DNA of 64,000 bases. Origin: Paraburkholderia dioscoreae. GTDB taxonomy: Bacteria; Pseudomonadota; Gammaproteobacteria; Burkholderiales; Burkholderiaceae. Location: the NCBI RefSeq assembly GCF_902459535.1, contig NZ_LR699553.1, positions 3,472,001 to 3,536,000 on the forward strand, written 5' to 3'. The notes under the pieces are model-generated. The model was not told the origin of the DNA. It did no database searches and saw nothing but the letters and a program-made list of their open reading frames with translations. The translations under genes were made by a program, and so were the position numbers. Shown here piece by piece: positions 24,664-33,564 of the stretch (positions are counted from its first letter, which is position 1; every line of letters begins with the position of its first letter).

Positions 24664-24678
24664 CACCGCCTCCGCCAG
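24664..24678 (+). repeat. attR: right 15-bp core repeat
   Basis: CACCGCCTCCGCCAG matches the tRNA-Ser 3' end at 14450-14464. The bases after it lead within 12 bp to a terminator hairpin, which must be the original end of the tRNA-Ser transcript. Confidence 0.88.
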
Positions 24679-24690
24679 AACAGCAATGCA

Positions 24691-24713
24691 AACGGGCCGC
24701 CTTGCCCGTTTTT
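24691..24713 (+). terminator. displaced terminator of tRNA-Ser
   Basis: AACGGGC and GCCCGTT pair around CGCCTT, followed by TTT. Excision of the element would put it 27 bp after the tRNA. Confidence 0.75.
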
Positions 24714-24818
24714 CGTTGGTACCGCATGTGCTCAGACCAAACTGATCAGCCTTCGCTACACGAGCACGACAAGCGCCGCCAGAAGGTCTAGACTTCACGA
24801 AAACCCGCTTTGCCATCC

Positions 24819-24840
24819 AGCCCGCCTCGAGCGGGCTTTT
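24819..24840 (+). terminator. intrinsic terminator
   Basis: AGCCCGC and GCGGGCT pair around CTCGA and are followed by TTT. It precedes the next small gene, so it insulates it from the element. Confidence 0.65.
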
Positions 24841-24871
24841 GCACATTCAGCTACTGAAATCGAGGTGCGAA

Positions 24872-25096
24872 ATGGCGGGTACAGCGCGGCGCCGGGCAGA
24901 CCGGGCGCGAATCAGAAAAAATCGCTGCTATTACTGGTGGGGGCGGCGCCTCACTTCCGAGGAACTCGGCAAGGTCGTCGATACACCTACACCATGCAGT
25001 TGCTGGATGTGCGGCAATCCGCGGCGCCATTTAAAAAAGGACAAGCTCTCCGTCTGGGAGCAGCGGTGGTTTCAGGAGATCGGGGACGAGTCATAG
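24872..25096 (+). CDS. conserved small cysteine-containing protein (74 aa)
   Basis: A good ribosome binding site (GAGGTGCGAA) precedes the ATG. The basic N-terminus (MAGTARRRADRARIRKN) is followed by YYWWGRRLTSEELGK and a CSCWMCGNPRRHL motif, with Cys-x-Cys-x2-Cys as a likely zinc site. I recall this CSCWMCGNPR pattern from small hypothetical proteins across proteobacteria; function is unknown. Its basic, metal-binding character suggests RNA or DNA contact. Confidence 0.7.
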   Translation: MAGTARRRADRARIRKNRCYYWWGRRLTSEELGKVVDTPTPCSCWMCGNPRRHLKKDKLSVWEQRWFQEIGDES

Positions 25097-25140
25097 CGAA
25101 AGAAAGAATCCACTTGGTCATGACATTTTCCTCGACTCGC

Positions 25141-26721
25141 TCATGCCGCCCGCGTTTCGACTTCGATCAGCATCGGCTTGTTACTCGCCAGCGCGTGACG
25201 CAGCGCAGAGGCCAATGCTTCGCCGGAGTCGGCATGCACGGCCTCTACGCCGTAGCCACGAGCCAGAGCGCAGAAGTCGAGACCCGGCACGTCAAGGCCT
25301 GGAACGTCTTCGACCTGAAGGACGCCCGCGAACCAGCGAAGCGCGCCATAGGTGCCGTTCTTCATGATGATGAAAATCGCCGGGATGTCGTACTGAGCCG
25401 CAGTCCAGAGCGCCTGAATACTGTAGTTCGCCGACCCGTCGCCAATCACGCCGATGACCTGCCGCTCCGGCCTCGCCAACTGAATGCCGACAGCGGCCGG
25501 CAACGCGAAGCCGAGACCACCGGCCGCGGCGAAGTAATAGCTGCCCTGCCCGGTCATGCGCAAACGCTGCCAGAGGATGCTCGTGGTCGAGGTCGACTCA
25601 TTGACGTAGACGGCGTCACGCGGAGCCAACTCGTCGACGATGTCGAAAACGCGTTCGGGTGTCAGCGGGCCTGGCGCCTCCGGTGCCGGCTCCGGCCGAC
25701 GCACGGCGACGGGCATGGGTCGCTTGCTCTGCGAGACCGTTTCGCCGAGCGCGCGAAGCGTCAGCCCGATGTCCGCAATGACCGCATCGCCCATTGGGGC
25801 ACGCGTCGCTTCGTTGATATCGCACGTAATGGCGATAAGTCGCGTGCCGTGCGGCAGATAGTCGCCGGGTTCGTACTGGTGATAGCGGAACACCGGCGCG
25901 CCGACGACCAGCACGAGGTCATGGCCTTCGAGGATTCGGCTGATGCTTGCAATACCGGCCGGCAGCAATCCGCGGAAACACGCATGCGTAGTCGGAAAGG
26001 CGCAGCGTGAAGCGGAAGGCGCCATCCATACGGGCATCGAGAGTTTTTCGGCAAGCGCGACGGCGTATGCGTTCGCATGGCTCGCATCCACATCGGGGCC
26101 GACCACCATCACCGGGTTGTGAGCGCCTTCGAGCGAGCCGACCAGCCTCGCCAGCATCTCTGCGGAGGGCATTCCTGCAAGTTCGACGCGACGCTTTGCC
26201 AGATGTTCGACGCCGGACCCTGCTTCCTGTTTCCAGTCGTCATACGGCACCGATACATACACCGGACCAGCAGCCGGCGTGGCGGCCATATGAATCGCGC
26301 GGCTCAATGCGAGCGGGACTTCTTGCGCGCAACTCGGCTCGCAGCTCCACTTCACCAGAGGACGTGGCAGCGCCGCCGCATCCACATTGGTCAGCAAGGC
26401 TTCGACGCCGACCATCGTACGCACTTGCTGCCCGGCTGTGACGACGAGCGGCGTATGCGAATTCCACGCATTCGCGAGCGCACCCATCGCATTGCCGGTA
26501 CCCGCTGCGGAGTGCAAATTCACGAAGCCGGGGCGGCCGGTTGCTTGAGCATAGCCGTCGGCCATGCCGACCACCGCCGCCTCCTGAAGGCCCAGGATGT
26601 AGCGGAAGTCTTGAGGGAAGTCTTTGAGAAACGGCAGCTCGTTCGAACCGGGGTTGCCGAAGAAGGTGGTCAATCCTTGCTCACGAAGGATTTCATAGCA
26701 TGCTTGATGAACGGTAGTCAT
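25141..26721 (-). CDS. mdlC: benzoylformate decarboxylase (ThDP enzyme)
   Basis: The 526-aa enzyme decarboxylates benzoylformate (phenylglyoxylate) to benzaldehyde in mandelate-type pathways. It follows the Pseudomonas putida enzyme closely and keeps its catalytic residues at the same numbers: Ser26 (GNPGSNELP), Glu47 (LQEAAV), His70 (VNLHSAAG) and His281 (FRYHQYEPG). The ThDP-binding motif is GDGSANYSIQALWTAAQYDI. No mandelate racemase, dehydrogenase or benzaldehyde dehydrogenase gene is adjacent, so substrate supply must come from elsewhere. It is divergent from a LysR gene that probably controls it. Confidence 0.92.
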   Translation of the reverse strand: MTTVHQACYEILREQGLTTFFGNPGSNELPFLKDFPQDFRYILGLQEAAVVGMADGYAQATGRPGFVNLHSAAGTGNAMGALANAWNSHTPLVVTAGQQVRTMVGVEALLTNVDAAALPRPLVKWSCEPSCAQEVPLALSRAIHMAATPAAGPVYVSVPYDDWKQEAGSGVEHLAKRRVELAGMPSAEMLARLVGSLEGAHNPVMVVGPDVDASHANAYAVALAEKLSMPVWMAPSASRCAFPTTHACFRGLLPAGIASISRILEGHDLVLVVGAPVFRYHQYEPGDYLPHGTRLIAITCDINEATRAPMGDAVIADIGLTLRALGETVSQSKRPMPVAVRRPEPAPEAPGPLTPERVFDIVDELAPRDAVYVNESTSTTSILWQRLRMTGQGSYYFAAAGGLGFALPAAVGIQLARPERQVIGVIGDGSANYSIQALWTAAQYDIPAIFIIMKNGTYGALRWFAGVLQVEDVPGLDVPGLDFCALARGYGVEAVHADSGEALASALRHALASNKPMLIEVETRAA

Positions 26722-26778
26722 GAGGTTTCTTCCTAGTCGATGCGTTGATGCTAGGAGCCGATATAAAATAAATCAAAT

Positions 26779-26806
26779 CATCTATTTTTCGATTCAATAA
26801 TAGATG
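26779..26806. promoter_or_regulatory. candidate LysR operator between mdlC and lysR
   Basis: CATCTATT and AATAGATG form a perfect 8-bp inverted repeat with a 12-bp AT-rich spacer in the 107-bp divergent gap. It contains T-N11-A spacing, as expected of LysR-type operators. Confidence 0.55.
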
Positions 26807-26828
26807 TTGTCTATATTTGACAATCATC

Positions 26829-27725
26829 ATGGCGACTACAGACCTGAACCTCATTCGCGCTTTTATCGCTATCTACGAGACAGGCAGTGTGAGTGGCGCA
26901 GCGAAGCGGCTGAACATCACGCAGCCTTCGGTCAGTCATTCACTCAGCAGGTTGCGCGACCTGTTGCAGGATCCGCTTTTCACGCGCACGCGCGAAGGCA
27001 TGATTCCGACCTTCAACGCGAGTCAGCTATTTCAGTCGTTCAGGCATGCGCTCGACAGCATCGAGACGGCCATATCGGCCACCCGCCATTTCGATCCGGC
27101 CAGGTCGACCCGCTGCTTTCGCCTCGCGCTGTCGGACCTGGGCGAGCTTTACCTCTTGCCGCATCTCGTCAAGGAATTGCAGGAAACCGCGCCGTCGGTG
27201 GCTTTGGAAATTGTGCAAATGGACAGCGAACGGATTACGGAATGGCTGACCACGGGAAGCATCGACGCGGCTGTCGGAAACCTGCAACTCTCAGGTGGCC
27301 AGGCAAGAAAACGCACGCTTTTTACGGAAACCTATTCCTGCCTGATCAGTGCCGCGCATCCGTCAATTGGAGACACGCTGAGCCTGGAAGAATACGTCTG
27401 CGCGAACCATGTGGTCGTTGCGCCTTTCTCCGGTCACCACCTCGTGGAAGACGTGATGACGGAGTTGGGCTTGTCCAGAAGGATTGCGCTGCGCGTGCCG
27501 CACTTCACGAATATCGTTGCCGTGATCGCGTCTACCGACCTCGTCCTGACACTCCCGACCAGGGTGGCGCGCACCTTCGCGAGCGACGGAAAAATGCGCA
27601 CGCTGCCATTGCCCTTTCCCATATCGTCGTTCGATGTCAATCTCCACTGGCAACCTCACATTGAGGATTCAGCGGCGCAGCAATGGTTGTGCGACACGAT
27701 TACGCGTACGTTGAGCGGCATTTGA
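26829..27725 (+). CDS. LysR-type transcriptional regulator
   Basis: The 298-aa protein has the N-terminal winged HTH (LNLIRAFIAIYETGSVSGAAKRLNI...split here; the recognition helix is TQPSVSHSLSRLRDLLQD) and a LysR substrate-binding domain from about residue 90. I use the ATG at 26829, which gives the common start MATTDLNLIRAF; a TTG four codons earlier is possible. Divergence from mdlC with a shared inverted repeat suggests it activates mdlC in response to an aromatic keto acid, which is inference. Confidence 0.9.
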   Translation: MATTDLNLIRAFIAIYETGSVSGAAKRLNITQPSVSHSLSRLRDLLQDPLFTRTREGMIPTFNASQLFQSFRHALDSIETAISATRHFDPARSTRCFRLALSDLGELYLLPHLVKELQETAPSVALEIVQMDSERITEWLTTGSIDAAVGNLQLSGGQARKRTLFTETYSCLISAAHPSIGDTLSLEEYVCANHVVVAPFSGHHLVEDVMTELGLSRRIALRVPHFTNIVAVIASTDLVLTLPTRVARTFASDGKMRTLPLPFPISSFDVNLHWQPHIEDSAAQQWLCDTITRTLSGI

Positions 27726-27887
27726 ACCTTGCGTACGGACACGCTTCGAGGTTTCGCGCAAGGCAATGAACGTTCAGGACGAGAGGTCGAGCACAGTACG
27801 AAAGCGCCCATGTGGCGCGCTCCGATCAGATGAAGTCGACGCGGCCAGATGCCAGAAGGAACGATATCGAAATCGATACCAACGCGG

Positions 27888-28301
27888 TTATCGCGCAGCA
27901 ACCAGCGCCGTCGCCTCGACCTCGATCCTGAAGCCGTAGTGCAGTTGCGGAACCGGCACGACGGCACGCGCCGGCCGAGCTTCGCCCGCCCACCGCGCGT
28001 AGATCTGGTTGAAGCTCATCCAGTGCTCGACATCGACAATGTAGACGCGCACCTGCACCAGTTGCGCGACGCTACTGCCCGCACCTTTGAGCGCCGCCTG
28101 CACATTGGCCAGCACCTGTTCGGCCTGAACCTCGAACGACGCCTCGGACAGCTTGTCGCCCTGCGGGGTAATCGGTAGTTGTCCCGAGACGAACACAAAA
28201 CCATTCGCAACCGCGACGTGACTATAGTGGCCACCCGGCTTCGAAAGCGTGGCAGGATTTTCTGTACGCGGCAGATGCGAGTCGTGCTGACTATCAGCCA
28301 T
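27888..28301 (-). CDS. RidA family protein
   Basis: The 137-aa product is a YjgF/YER057c/UK114 (Rid) protein: FVFVSGQLPITPQGDKL, VLANVQAALKGAGSS, and ARWAGEARPARAVVPVPQL with the family arginine. RidA proteins deaminate reactive enamine/imine intermediates; the arginine is the residue needed for that activity. The ATG at 28301 has GGAG eight bases upstream; a GTG three codons earlier is possible. Neighbouring mdlC and lysR hint at a shared catabolic setting, but it lies on a separate transcript. Confidence 0.88.
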   Translation of the reverse strand: MADSQHDSHLPRTENPATLSKPGGHYSHVAVANGFVFVSGQLPITPQGDKLSEASFEVQAEQVLANVQAALKGAGSSVAQLVQVRVYIVDVEHWMSFNQIYARWAGEARPARAVVPVPQLHYGFRIEVEATALVAAR

Positions 28302-28492
28302 GAATACCACTCCAGATGTGACAACGCATGACGCTGCACGCGAGTCGTTCGCGCGGCTGCATTCCGTTGCGCATAAGCGATGAAGCGACCACGCGAGTCA
28401 TCATGCAATGCGCAAGCCTTGCCCATTCAAGGCAAAGCGCCGCACGCAACCGGCACGTTTGAATGGTGAGGCGCTCAACTGCGCGCCACACC

Positions 28493-28723
28493 TCACACGT
28501 CAAGCATTTCAAGCTTCTCGCGCGCATCCGCGCAACGGCGGTTCAGGTCGCGATGCATCAACTGACTGTCGAGCAGCGCCGATACATCAGACAAGCCGTA
28601 ATCAAAGCGCAAGACGTATTCGATGTCCGTGTAATCGTGATAGGCGCCGCTGTCTGCCAGCTTCTGCGCTTCAGCGAAAGCAGCGTGTTGCCGTTCGCCA
28701 CTCATCAAATCTCTGATCGCCAT
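28493..28723 (-). CDS. hypothetical protein (76 aa)
   Basis: The ORF (MAIRDLMSGERQHAAFAEAQ ... REKLEMLDV) has a ribosome binding site GGAGCGGCAATC before the ATG. The acidic, helical product contains YHDYTDIEYVLRFDYGLSDV. I do not recognise a named family, but composition is clearly coding and the reading frame differs from the adjacent transporter only by its own start and stop. It is monocistronic. Confidence 0.65.
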   Translation of the reverse strand: MAIRDLMSGERQHAAFAEAQKLADSGAYHDYTDIEYVLRFDYGLSDVSALLDSQLMHRDLNRRCADAREKLEMLDV

Positions 28724-28842
28724 GATTGCCGCTCCGAGGAACAGTGGCTCCATCATAGCAATGCAAATTGAAACGCACGGTCGCGTGCGCGCAACACCTG
28801 GTGTTTTCCGTAGACGCCGCGCGGCTTGCGTCTGGTCAGCCT

Positions 28843-30063
28843 TTAAACGACAGCAACAGGCGCCTTGGTTCCATGCCACCTGACGACCAGGATCCGGCCG
28901 AGATAACAAAGCAGGCCCGCCACGCCCACCACCACGCCCATACCTTTGGGCGAGCCATCCTGCCAGAGTCCGACCGCGAGGCTCGACAGCGCGCCGAGCG
29001 CCAACTGCACGGCGCCGAACACCGCAGCCGCGGCGCCAGCATTCACCGGATAGCGATGCATCAGATCGGTCGTGCAGTTGGCGGACAGAAGACCGACCAC
29101 GCCGACCACGAAGAACAGGCCGAACACGATCGACCACAGACCGCCCCAACCGGTCAGCGACACGAGACCAACGAACAGCGAAGCTATGCAACTCACGGTT
29201 GCGGCAAAAGAAATCAGCGGCAACGAGCCGAGCCGGCCGACAAGTCGCGTATTCATGAAGTTGCCGAACATGATGCCGACAATATTCAACGCGAACAGAA
29301 AGCCGTAATGCTGCGCCGACACATGGAAATACTCGATGTAGACGAACGGCGTTGCCGTGATGTACGCGAACATCGACGCGAACGCCATGCCGCCGCACAG
29401 CATGTGCCCCCACGCAACCGGATCGCGCAACAACTTGCCGTACGCGCCGAACGATTTCAGCAGCGCCGACTGCGCGCGTTTCTCGCGCGGCCACGTTTCC
29501 GGCACCTTGAGAAACGCGGTGACCGCGCACACCGTACCGAACAGCGTCAGCACGACGAAGACGACACGCCAGCCGCCGAGCAGCAGCAACTGACCACCGA
29601 TCAGCGGCGCAAGCAAAGGCCCGATCGACGTGACGATGGCGAGCATGGACAGCACGCGGGCGGCGTCGGTCGGCCCGTGGGCGTCGCGTGCAATGGCGCG
29701 CGCCAGCACCGAAGCCGCGCCCGCGCCCAACGCCTGCACGAAACGGAATATCACCAGCGAGCCGATCGAGAACGACAACGCACAGGCCACGCTGGCCAGC
29801 GCATACATGACGATCCCGCCGAGCAGCACCGGCCGGCGGCCGTAGGTATCCGACAGCGGACCATACAGCAGCATGCCGATCGAAAAACCGAACATGAAAC
29901 TGGTGAGCGTGGTCTGCGCAGCGCCGGTGCTGATGGCGAACGCCTGCGCGATGGTCGGCAGGCTCGGCAGATACATATCGATCGAAATCGGCCCGCATGC
30001 AGCGAGCGCACCGAGCAACAGAATCAGCCGGCCATCGGGCCGGCTTCTGGTGACGTGAGACAT
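28843..30063 (-). CDS. Bcr/CflA family multidrug efflux MFS transporter
   Basis: The 406-aa protein has 12 predicted membrane helices. The motif GPLSDTYGRRPVLLGG between helices 2 and 3 is the MFS A-motif, and the helix 1 end CGPISIDMYLPSLP is typical of Bcr/CflA (bicyclomycin/chloramphenicol) exporters of the DHA1 group. It should export drugs by proton antiport across the inner membrane. I chose the ATG at 30063 because the next upstream ATG (30093) adds ten residues before the first helix; neither has a clear ribosome binding site. Confidence 0.88.
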   Translation of the reverse strand: MSHVTRSRPDGRLILLLGALAACGPISIDMYLPSLPTIAQAFAISTGAAQTTLTSFMFGFSIGMLLYGPLSDTYGRRPVLLGGIVMYALASVACALSFSIGSLVIFRFVQALGAGAASVLARAIARDAHGPTDAARVLSMLAIVTSIGPLLAPLIGGQLLLLGGWRVVFVVLTLFGTVCAVTAFLKVPETWPREKRAQSALLKSFGAYGKLLRDPVAWGHMLCGGMAFASMFAYITATPFVYIEYFHVSAQHYGFLFALNIVGIMFGNFMNTRLVGRLGSLPLISFAATVSCIASLFVGLVSLTGWGGLWSIVFGLFFVVGVVGLLSANCTTDLMHRYPVNAGAAAAVFGAVQLALGALSSLAVGLWQDGSPKGMGVVVGVAGLLCYLGRILVVRWHGTKAPVAVV

Positions 30064-30333
30064 GGGAATCCAGATGAAGCGCCGCGCCGCCATCGGCAGC
30101 GCAACAGGTGGAACGGGGAAAGCAGCAGCTTGGCAGCGTCAATTGTACTCGACGGTTAACGCGCTCGCGGACTTCGGACAGGGTTGTGACAGTGATCACG
30201 AAGATGCCTGAAAGACATCGACGATGCACGGCAGGCGCGCCGCCGATCGGTTAAGCTGCCGCCAGAACGCTTGCGGCCTGCGCGTGAAAACTGTTCGCGG
30301 CGCCCTTCCCAACCATCACGTGTCGATCTTGCG

Positions 30334-30879
30334 ATGACCGCATTCCTGTTGATCTGGAGCCCCAGGAAATGGCCCTGGCCCGAGCTGCCCGACGTGGCCA
30401 AACGCGTCTCCACCGGTGTCGCGGTAACCGACGTGTGGGGCTGCGGATTTGCGCGCAGCATCCTGCCTGGCGATCGCGTCTTCCTGCATCGTGTCGCGCA
30501 GGAACCGAAGGGCATTTTCGGCTCCGGGTATGTGACCCGCGCGCCGTACGAAGTCCCGGATGCCGCGACGAAGCGAGGCTACCGTTTATGCATCGACTTC
30601 GTGTACGACTGGCTGGTCGATGCCCATGAAGCCGTGGTGATCCCGCGCGAGATGTTGCGCACGCATCCATTTTCCGTGCAGACGTGGGATGCGCAGAGTT
30701 CAGGAACGGTGATCAAGCCGATCGCCGAAGGCGCGCTGGAAAAGCGCTGGGCGGAGCTCACCGGCAAGCGCAAGCCGCCCAGGCTCGATGCGCAGCCGGG
30801 CCCCACGCGTTCGAGCAAGGTCACGGCGCACGCCGCGGCAAAAAAGCACGCAGCCACGAAAGGCGTGCGCAAAAGCTGA
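30334..30879 (+). CDS. EVE-like (PUA-like fold) domain protein
   Basis: The 181-aa product begins MTAFLLIWSPRKWPWPELPD and continues with WGCGFARSILPGDRVFLHRV and EPKGIFGSGYV, the pattern of EVE-like domains found at the N-terminus of HNH and McrB-type restriction nucleases, where they read modified bases. Here the domain stands alone, followed by a lysine/alanine-rich basic tail (AAAKKHAATKGVRKS) that could bind nucleic acid. A modified-base reader role is inferred from fold only. Start chosen at the ATG before the domain. Confidence 0.75.
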   Translation: MTAFLLIWSPRKWPWPELPDVAKRVSTGVAVTDVWGCGFARSILPGDRVFLHRVAQEPKGIFGSGYVTRAPYEVPDAATKRGYRLCIDFVYDWLVDAHEAVVIPREMLRTHPFSVQTWDAQSSGTVIKPIAEGALEKRWAELTGKRKPPRLDAQPGPTRSSKVTAHAAAKKHAATKGVRKS

Positions 30880-31018
30880 ACGGGACGCCCGCTCCGCTGG
30901 GGCACCCGTAGAGCCTGTTCACGCTGACTCCGGTACAATTTCCCCACCTATCCCAGCGCCGCGCGAACCGCCCACGGGCAACCCGCGCCGCTGCGCAACC
31001 CACATTCCGGTCATCGCC

Positions 31019-32302
31019 ATGTCCAAAAACGAAACCCTCTTCGAACGCGCGCAACGCACCATTCCCGGCGGCGTGAACTCGCCGGTCCGCGCTTTCCGTT
31101 CGGTCGGCGGCACGCCGCGCTTCATCGAACGAGCGCAGGGCGCCTACTTCTGGGACGCGGACGGTCAGCGTTATATCGACTACATCGGCTCATGGGGCCC
31201 GATGATCCTCGGCCACGTCCATCCGGAGGTGCTCGAGGCCGTGCAGCGCGTGCTGGGCAACGGCTTCTCGTTCGGTGCGCCGACCGAATCGGAAGTGGAA
31301 ATCGCCGAAGAAATCTGCAAACTGGTGCCTTCCATCGAACAGGTGCGCATGGTGTCGAGCGGCACCGAAGCGACCATGAGCGCGCTGCGCCTGGCTCGCG
31401 GCTTCACGAACCGCACCCGTATCGTCAAGTTCGAGGGCTGCTATCACGGCCACGCGGACAGCCTGCTGGTCAAGGCCGGTTCGGGCCTGCTGACCTTCGG
31501 CAATCCGACTTCGGCGGGCGTGCCCGCGGATATCGCCAAACACACCACCGTGCTCGAGTACAACAACGTCGCCGAACTCGAAGAAGCGTTCAAGGCGTTC
31601 GGCAACGAGATCGCCTCGGTGATCGTCGAGCCGGTGGCCGGCAACATGAACCTCGTGCGCGCCACGTCCGAATTCCTGCAAGCGTTGCGGCGCCTGTGCA
31701 GCGAGTACGGTTCGGTGCTGATTTTCGACGAAGTGATGTGCGGCTTCCGCGTCGCGCTGGGGGGTGCTCAAGAGGTCTACGGCATCACGCCGGATCTGAC
31801 GTGTCTCGGCAAGGTGATCGGCGGCGGCATGCCGGCGGCGGCCTTTGGCGGACGGCGCGACATCATGGCTCACCTCGCGCCGCTCGGCGGCGTCTATCAG
31901 GCGGGCACGCTGTCGGGCAACCCGATCGCAGTCGCGGCCGGTCTGAAAACGCTGCAACTGATCCAGGCGCCCGGCTTTTACGACACGCTCGCCGCGCGCA
32001 CCACACGCCTCGCACAGGGTCTCGCGAATGTCGCGCGTGAAGCCAAGGTGCCGTTCGCGGCCGATTCGCTCGGCGGCATGTTCGGCCTCTACTTCACGGA
32101 GTCGATCCCGACCAGCTTCGCCGAAGTCACGCAAAGCGACGTGCCGCGTTTCAACGCGTTCTTCCACAAGATGCTGGATGCCGGCGTGTACTTCGCGCCG
32201 TCGGCCTATGAAGCGGGTTTTGTCTCGATCGTTCACGACGACGCAATCGTCGACGCCACGATCGACGCCGCACGCGGGGCATTCGCCTCGCTCGCGGCCT
32301 GA
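31019..32302 (+). CDS. hemL: glutamate-1-semialdehyde 2,1-aminomutase
   Basis: HemL converts glutamate 1-semialdehyde to 5-aminolevulinate, the C5 route to heme. The 427-aa length matches the family. Visible motifs: the start NETLFERAQRTIPGGVNSPV, the PLP-phosphate site SSGTEATMSALRLAR, the aspartate strand LIFDEVMCGFR and the Schiff-base lysine motif CLGKVIGGGMPAAAFGG. It is followed 71 bp later by ribD, so cofactor genes cluster here; whether they share a transcript is unclear. Confidence 0.96.
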   Translation: MSKNETLFERAQRTIPGGVNSPVRAFRSVGGTPRFIERAQGAYFWDADGQRYIDYIGSWGPMILGHVHPEVLEAVQRVLGNGFSFGAPTESEVEIAEEICKLVPSIEQVRMVSSGTEATMSALRLARGFTNRTRIVKFEGCYHGHADSLLVKAGSGLLTFGNPTSAGVPADIAKHTTVLEYNNVAELEEAFKAFGNEIASVIVEPVAGNMNLVRATSEFLQALRRLCSEYGSVLIFDEVMCGFRVALGGAQEVYGITPDLTCLGKVIGGGMPAAAFGGRRDIMAHLAPLGGVYQAGTLSGNPIAVAAGLKTLQLIQAPGFYDTLAARTTRLAQGLANVAREAKVPFAADSLGGMFGLYFTESIPTSFAEVTQSDVPRFNAFFHKMLDAGVYFAPSAYEAGFVSIVHDDAIVDATIDAARGAFASLAA

Positions 32303-32373
32303 AACCGGCGAGACCACACACCGTCGAGACTGACGTTCATTACAGCCTAGCCACCGTACCCGACCGGACACCG

Positions 32374-33549
32374 ATGTTTTCGCAAACCGATTTCGTCCAT
32401 ATGGAACGCGCGCTCGCGTTGGCCAGGCGCGGCATGTACACCACCGATCCGAATCCCCGGGTTGGCTGCGTGCTCGTCAAGAATGGCGAGGTAATCGGCG
32501 AAGGCTTCACTCAACCGGCCGGTCAGGATCACGCCGAGATCCGCGCATTGAAAGATGCGCGCTCGCGCGGCCATGATCTGCGCGGCGCCACCGCCTACGT
32601 GACGCTGGAGCCATGCAGCCACTTCGGCCGCACGCCGCCGTGCGTCAACGCGCTCATCGAAGCCCAGATCGCGCTCGTGGTCGCGGCGATGGAAGATCCC
32701 AATCCGCTCGTATCCGGACGCGGTCTCGCCATACTGCGCGACGCCGGCATCGAAGTGCGCTGCGGCCTGCTCGCCAACGAAGCGCACGAACTCAATATCG
32801 GCTTCGTCTCGCGCATGACCCGCGGCCGCCCGTGGGTACGCATGAAAGTCGCGGCCTCGCTGGATGGCCGCACCGGCTTGCCTTCAGGCGTCAGCCAATG
32901 GATTACCGGCGAAGCGGCGCGCGCCGACGGCCACGCCTGGCGCGCTCGCGCATCGGCGATCCTGACCGGCATCGGCACCGTCAGAGGAGACGATCCGCGC
33001 ATGACGGTGCGCGCCGTCGACACGCCGCGCCAGCCGCAACGCGTGCTGATCGACAGCCAGCTCGACGTGCCCCCCGAAGCGCAAATTCTGGCCGGCGCGC
33101 CCACATTGATCTTCTGCGGCAATCTCGATCAACGCCATACCGATCGCGCCAACGCGTTGCGCGATCGTGGCGCCGAAATCGTTCAGCTGGCGAACCCGGC
33201 CGGCAAGGTCGATCTGCCTGCAGTGCTGAAAGTGCTCGGCGAGCGTAACGTGAACGAACTGCATGTCGAGGCGGGCTACAAGCTGAATGGCTCGCTGCTG
33301 CGCGAAGGCTGTGTCGACGAACTGCTCGTGTATCTCGCGCCGAGCCTGCTCGGCATGGATTCGATGAGCATGTTCAGTCTGGCCGCCCCTGAAACGCTCG
33401 AGGATCGCGTCAAACTGAGCTTCCACGCAGTCGACCGGATCGGCGACGATCTGCGGATTCTCGCGCGCTTTGTGGCGCAGCCCGCGCCTCAGACCGCACC
33501 CGTACCCGAACCCGGCGGCGATCCCGCGTCCCAACCCGTTTCGAAATGA
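32374..33549 (+). CDS. ribD: bifunctional riboflavin deaminase/reductase RibD
   Basis: RibD carries out the second and third steps of riboflavin synthesis. Residues 1-145 form the cytidine-deaminase-like domain with the zinc site His53-Ala-Glu55 (DHAEIRAL), Cys81 and Cys90 (PCSHFGRTPPC). The reductase domain follows, with VRMKVAASLDGRTGLPSG and the late LHVEAGYKLNGSLL. The C-terminus has a proline-rich tail (PAPQTAPVPEPGGDPASQ). ribE follows 15 bp later, indicating an operon. Confidence 0.95.
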   Translation: MFSQTDFVHMERALALARRGMYTTDPNPRVGCVLVKNGEVIGEGFTQPAGQDHAEIRALKDARSRGHDLRGATAYVTLEPCSHFGRTPPCVNALIEAQIALVVAAMEDPNPLVSGRGLAILRDAGIEVRCGLLANEAHELNIGFVSRMTRGRPWVRMKVAASLDGRTGLPSGVSQWITGEAARADGHAWRARASAILTGIGTVRGDDPRMTVRAVDTPRQPQRVLIDSQLDVPPEAQILAGAPTLIFCGNLDQRHTDRANALRDRGAEIVQLANPAGKVDLPAVLKVLGERNVNELHVEAGYKLNGSLLREGCVDELLVYLAPSLLGMDSMSMFSLAAPETLEDRVKLSFHAVDRIGDDLRILARFVAQPAPQTAPVPEPGGDPASQPVSK

Positions 33550-33564
33550 TCAAGGATTAGCACG

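Larger units (their letters stand above)
14464..24678. mobile_element. tRNA-Ser-integrated phage-satellite-like element (10.2 kb)
   Basis: The segment is bounded by a 15-bp tRNA 3'-end duplication and starts with a P4-type integrase. Gene content: integrase, unknown 271-aa protein, AlpA-like regulator, PC4-like protein, several small genes, primase-helicase, TubC-N-like protein, tail-type phage gene, HK97 major capsid protein, DUF3606 and DUF4145 proteins. No terminase, portal, maturation protease or lysis gene is visible. That content suits a P4-like satellite or a decayed prophage that depends on a helper, rather than a plasmid or conjugative element. Confidence 0.85.
24512..24871. other. 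right end of the element and restored tRNA-Ser downstream region
   Basis: No gene was seen in 360 bases. It contains two TGGTGGAC arm sites, attR, the original terminator of tRNA-Ser and a second hairpin terminator (all listed). Confidence 0.6.

Noticed and set aside
28768..30159. Plus-strand open frame (463 codons) opposite the efflux transporter
   Set aside because: Extremely Q/R/H-rich with no domain; the opposite strand encodes a complete MFS transporter.
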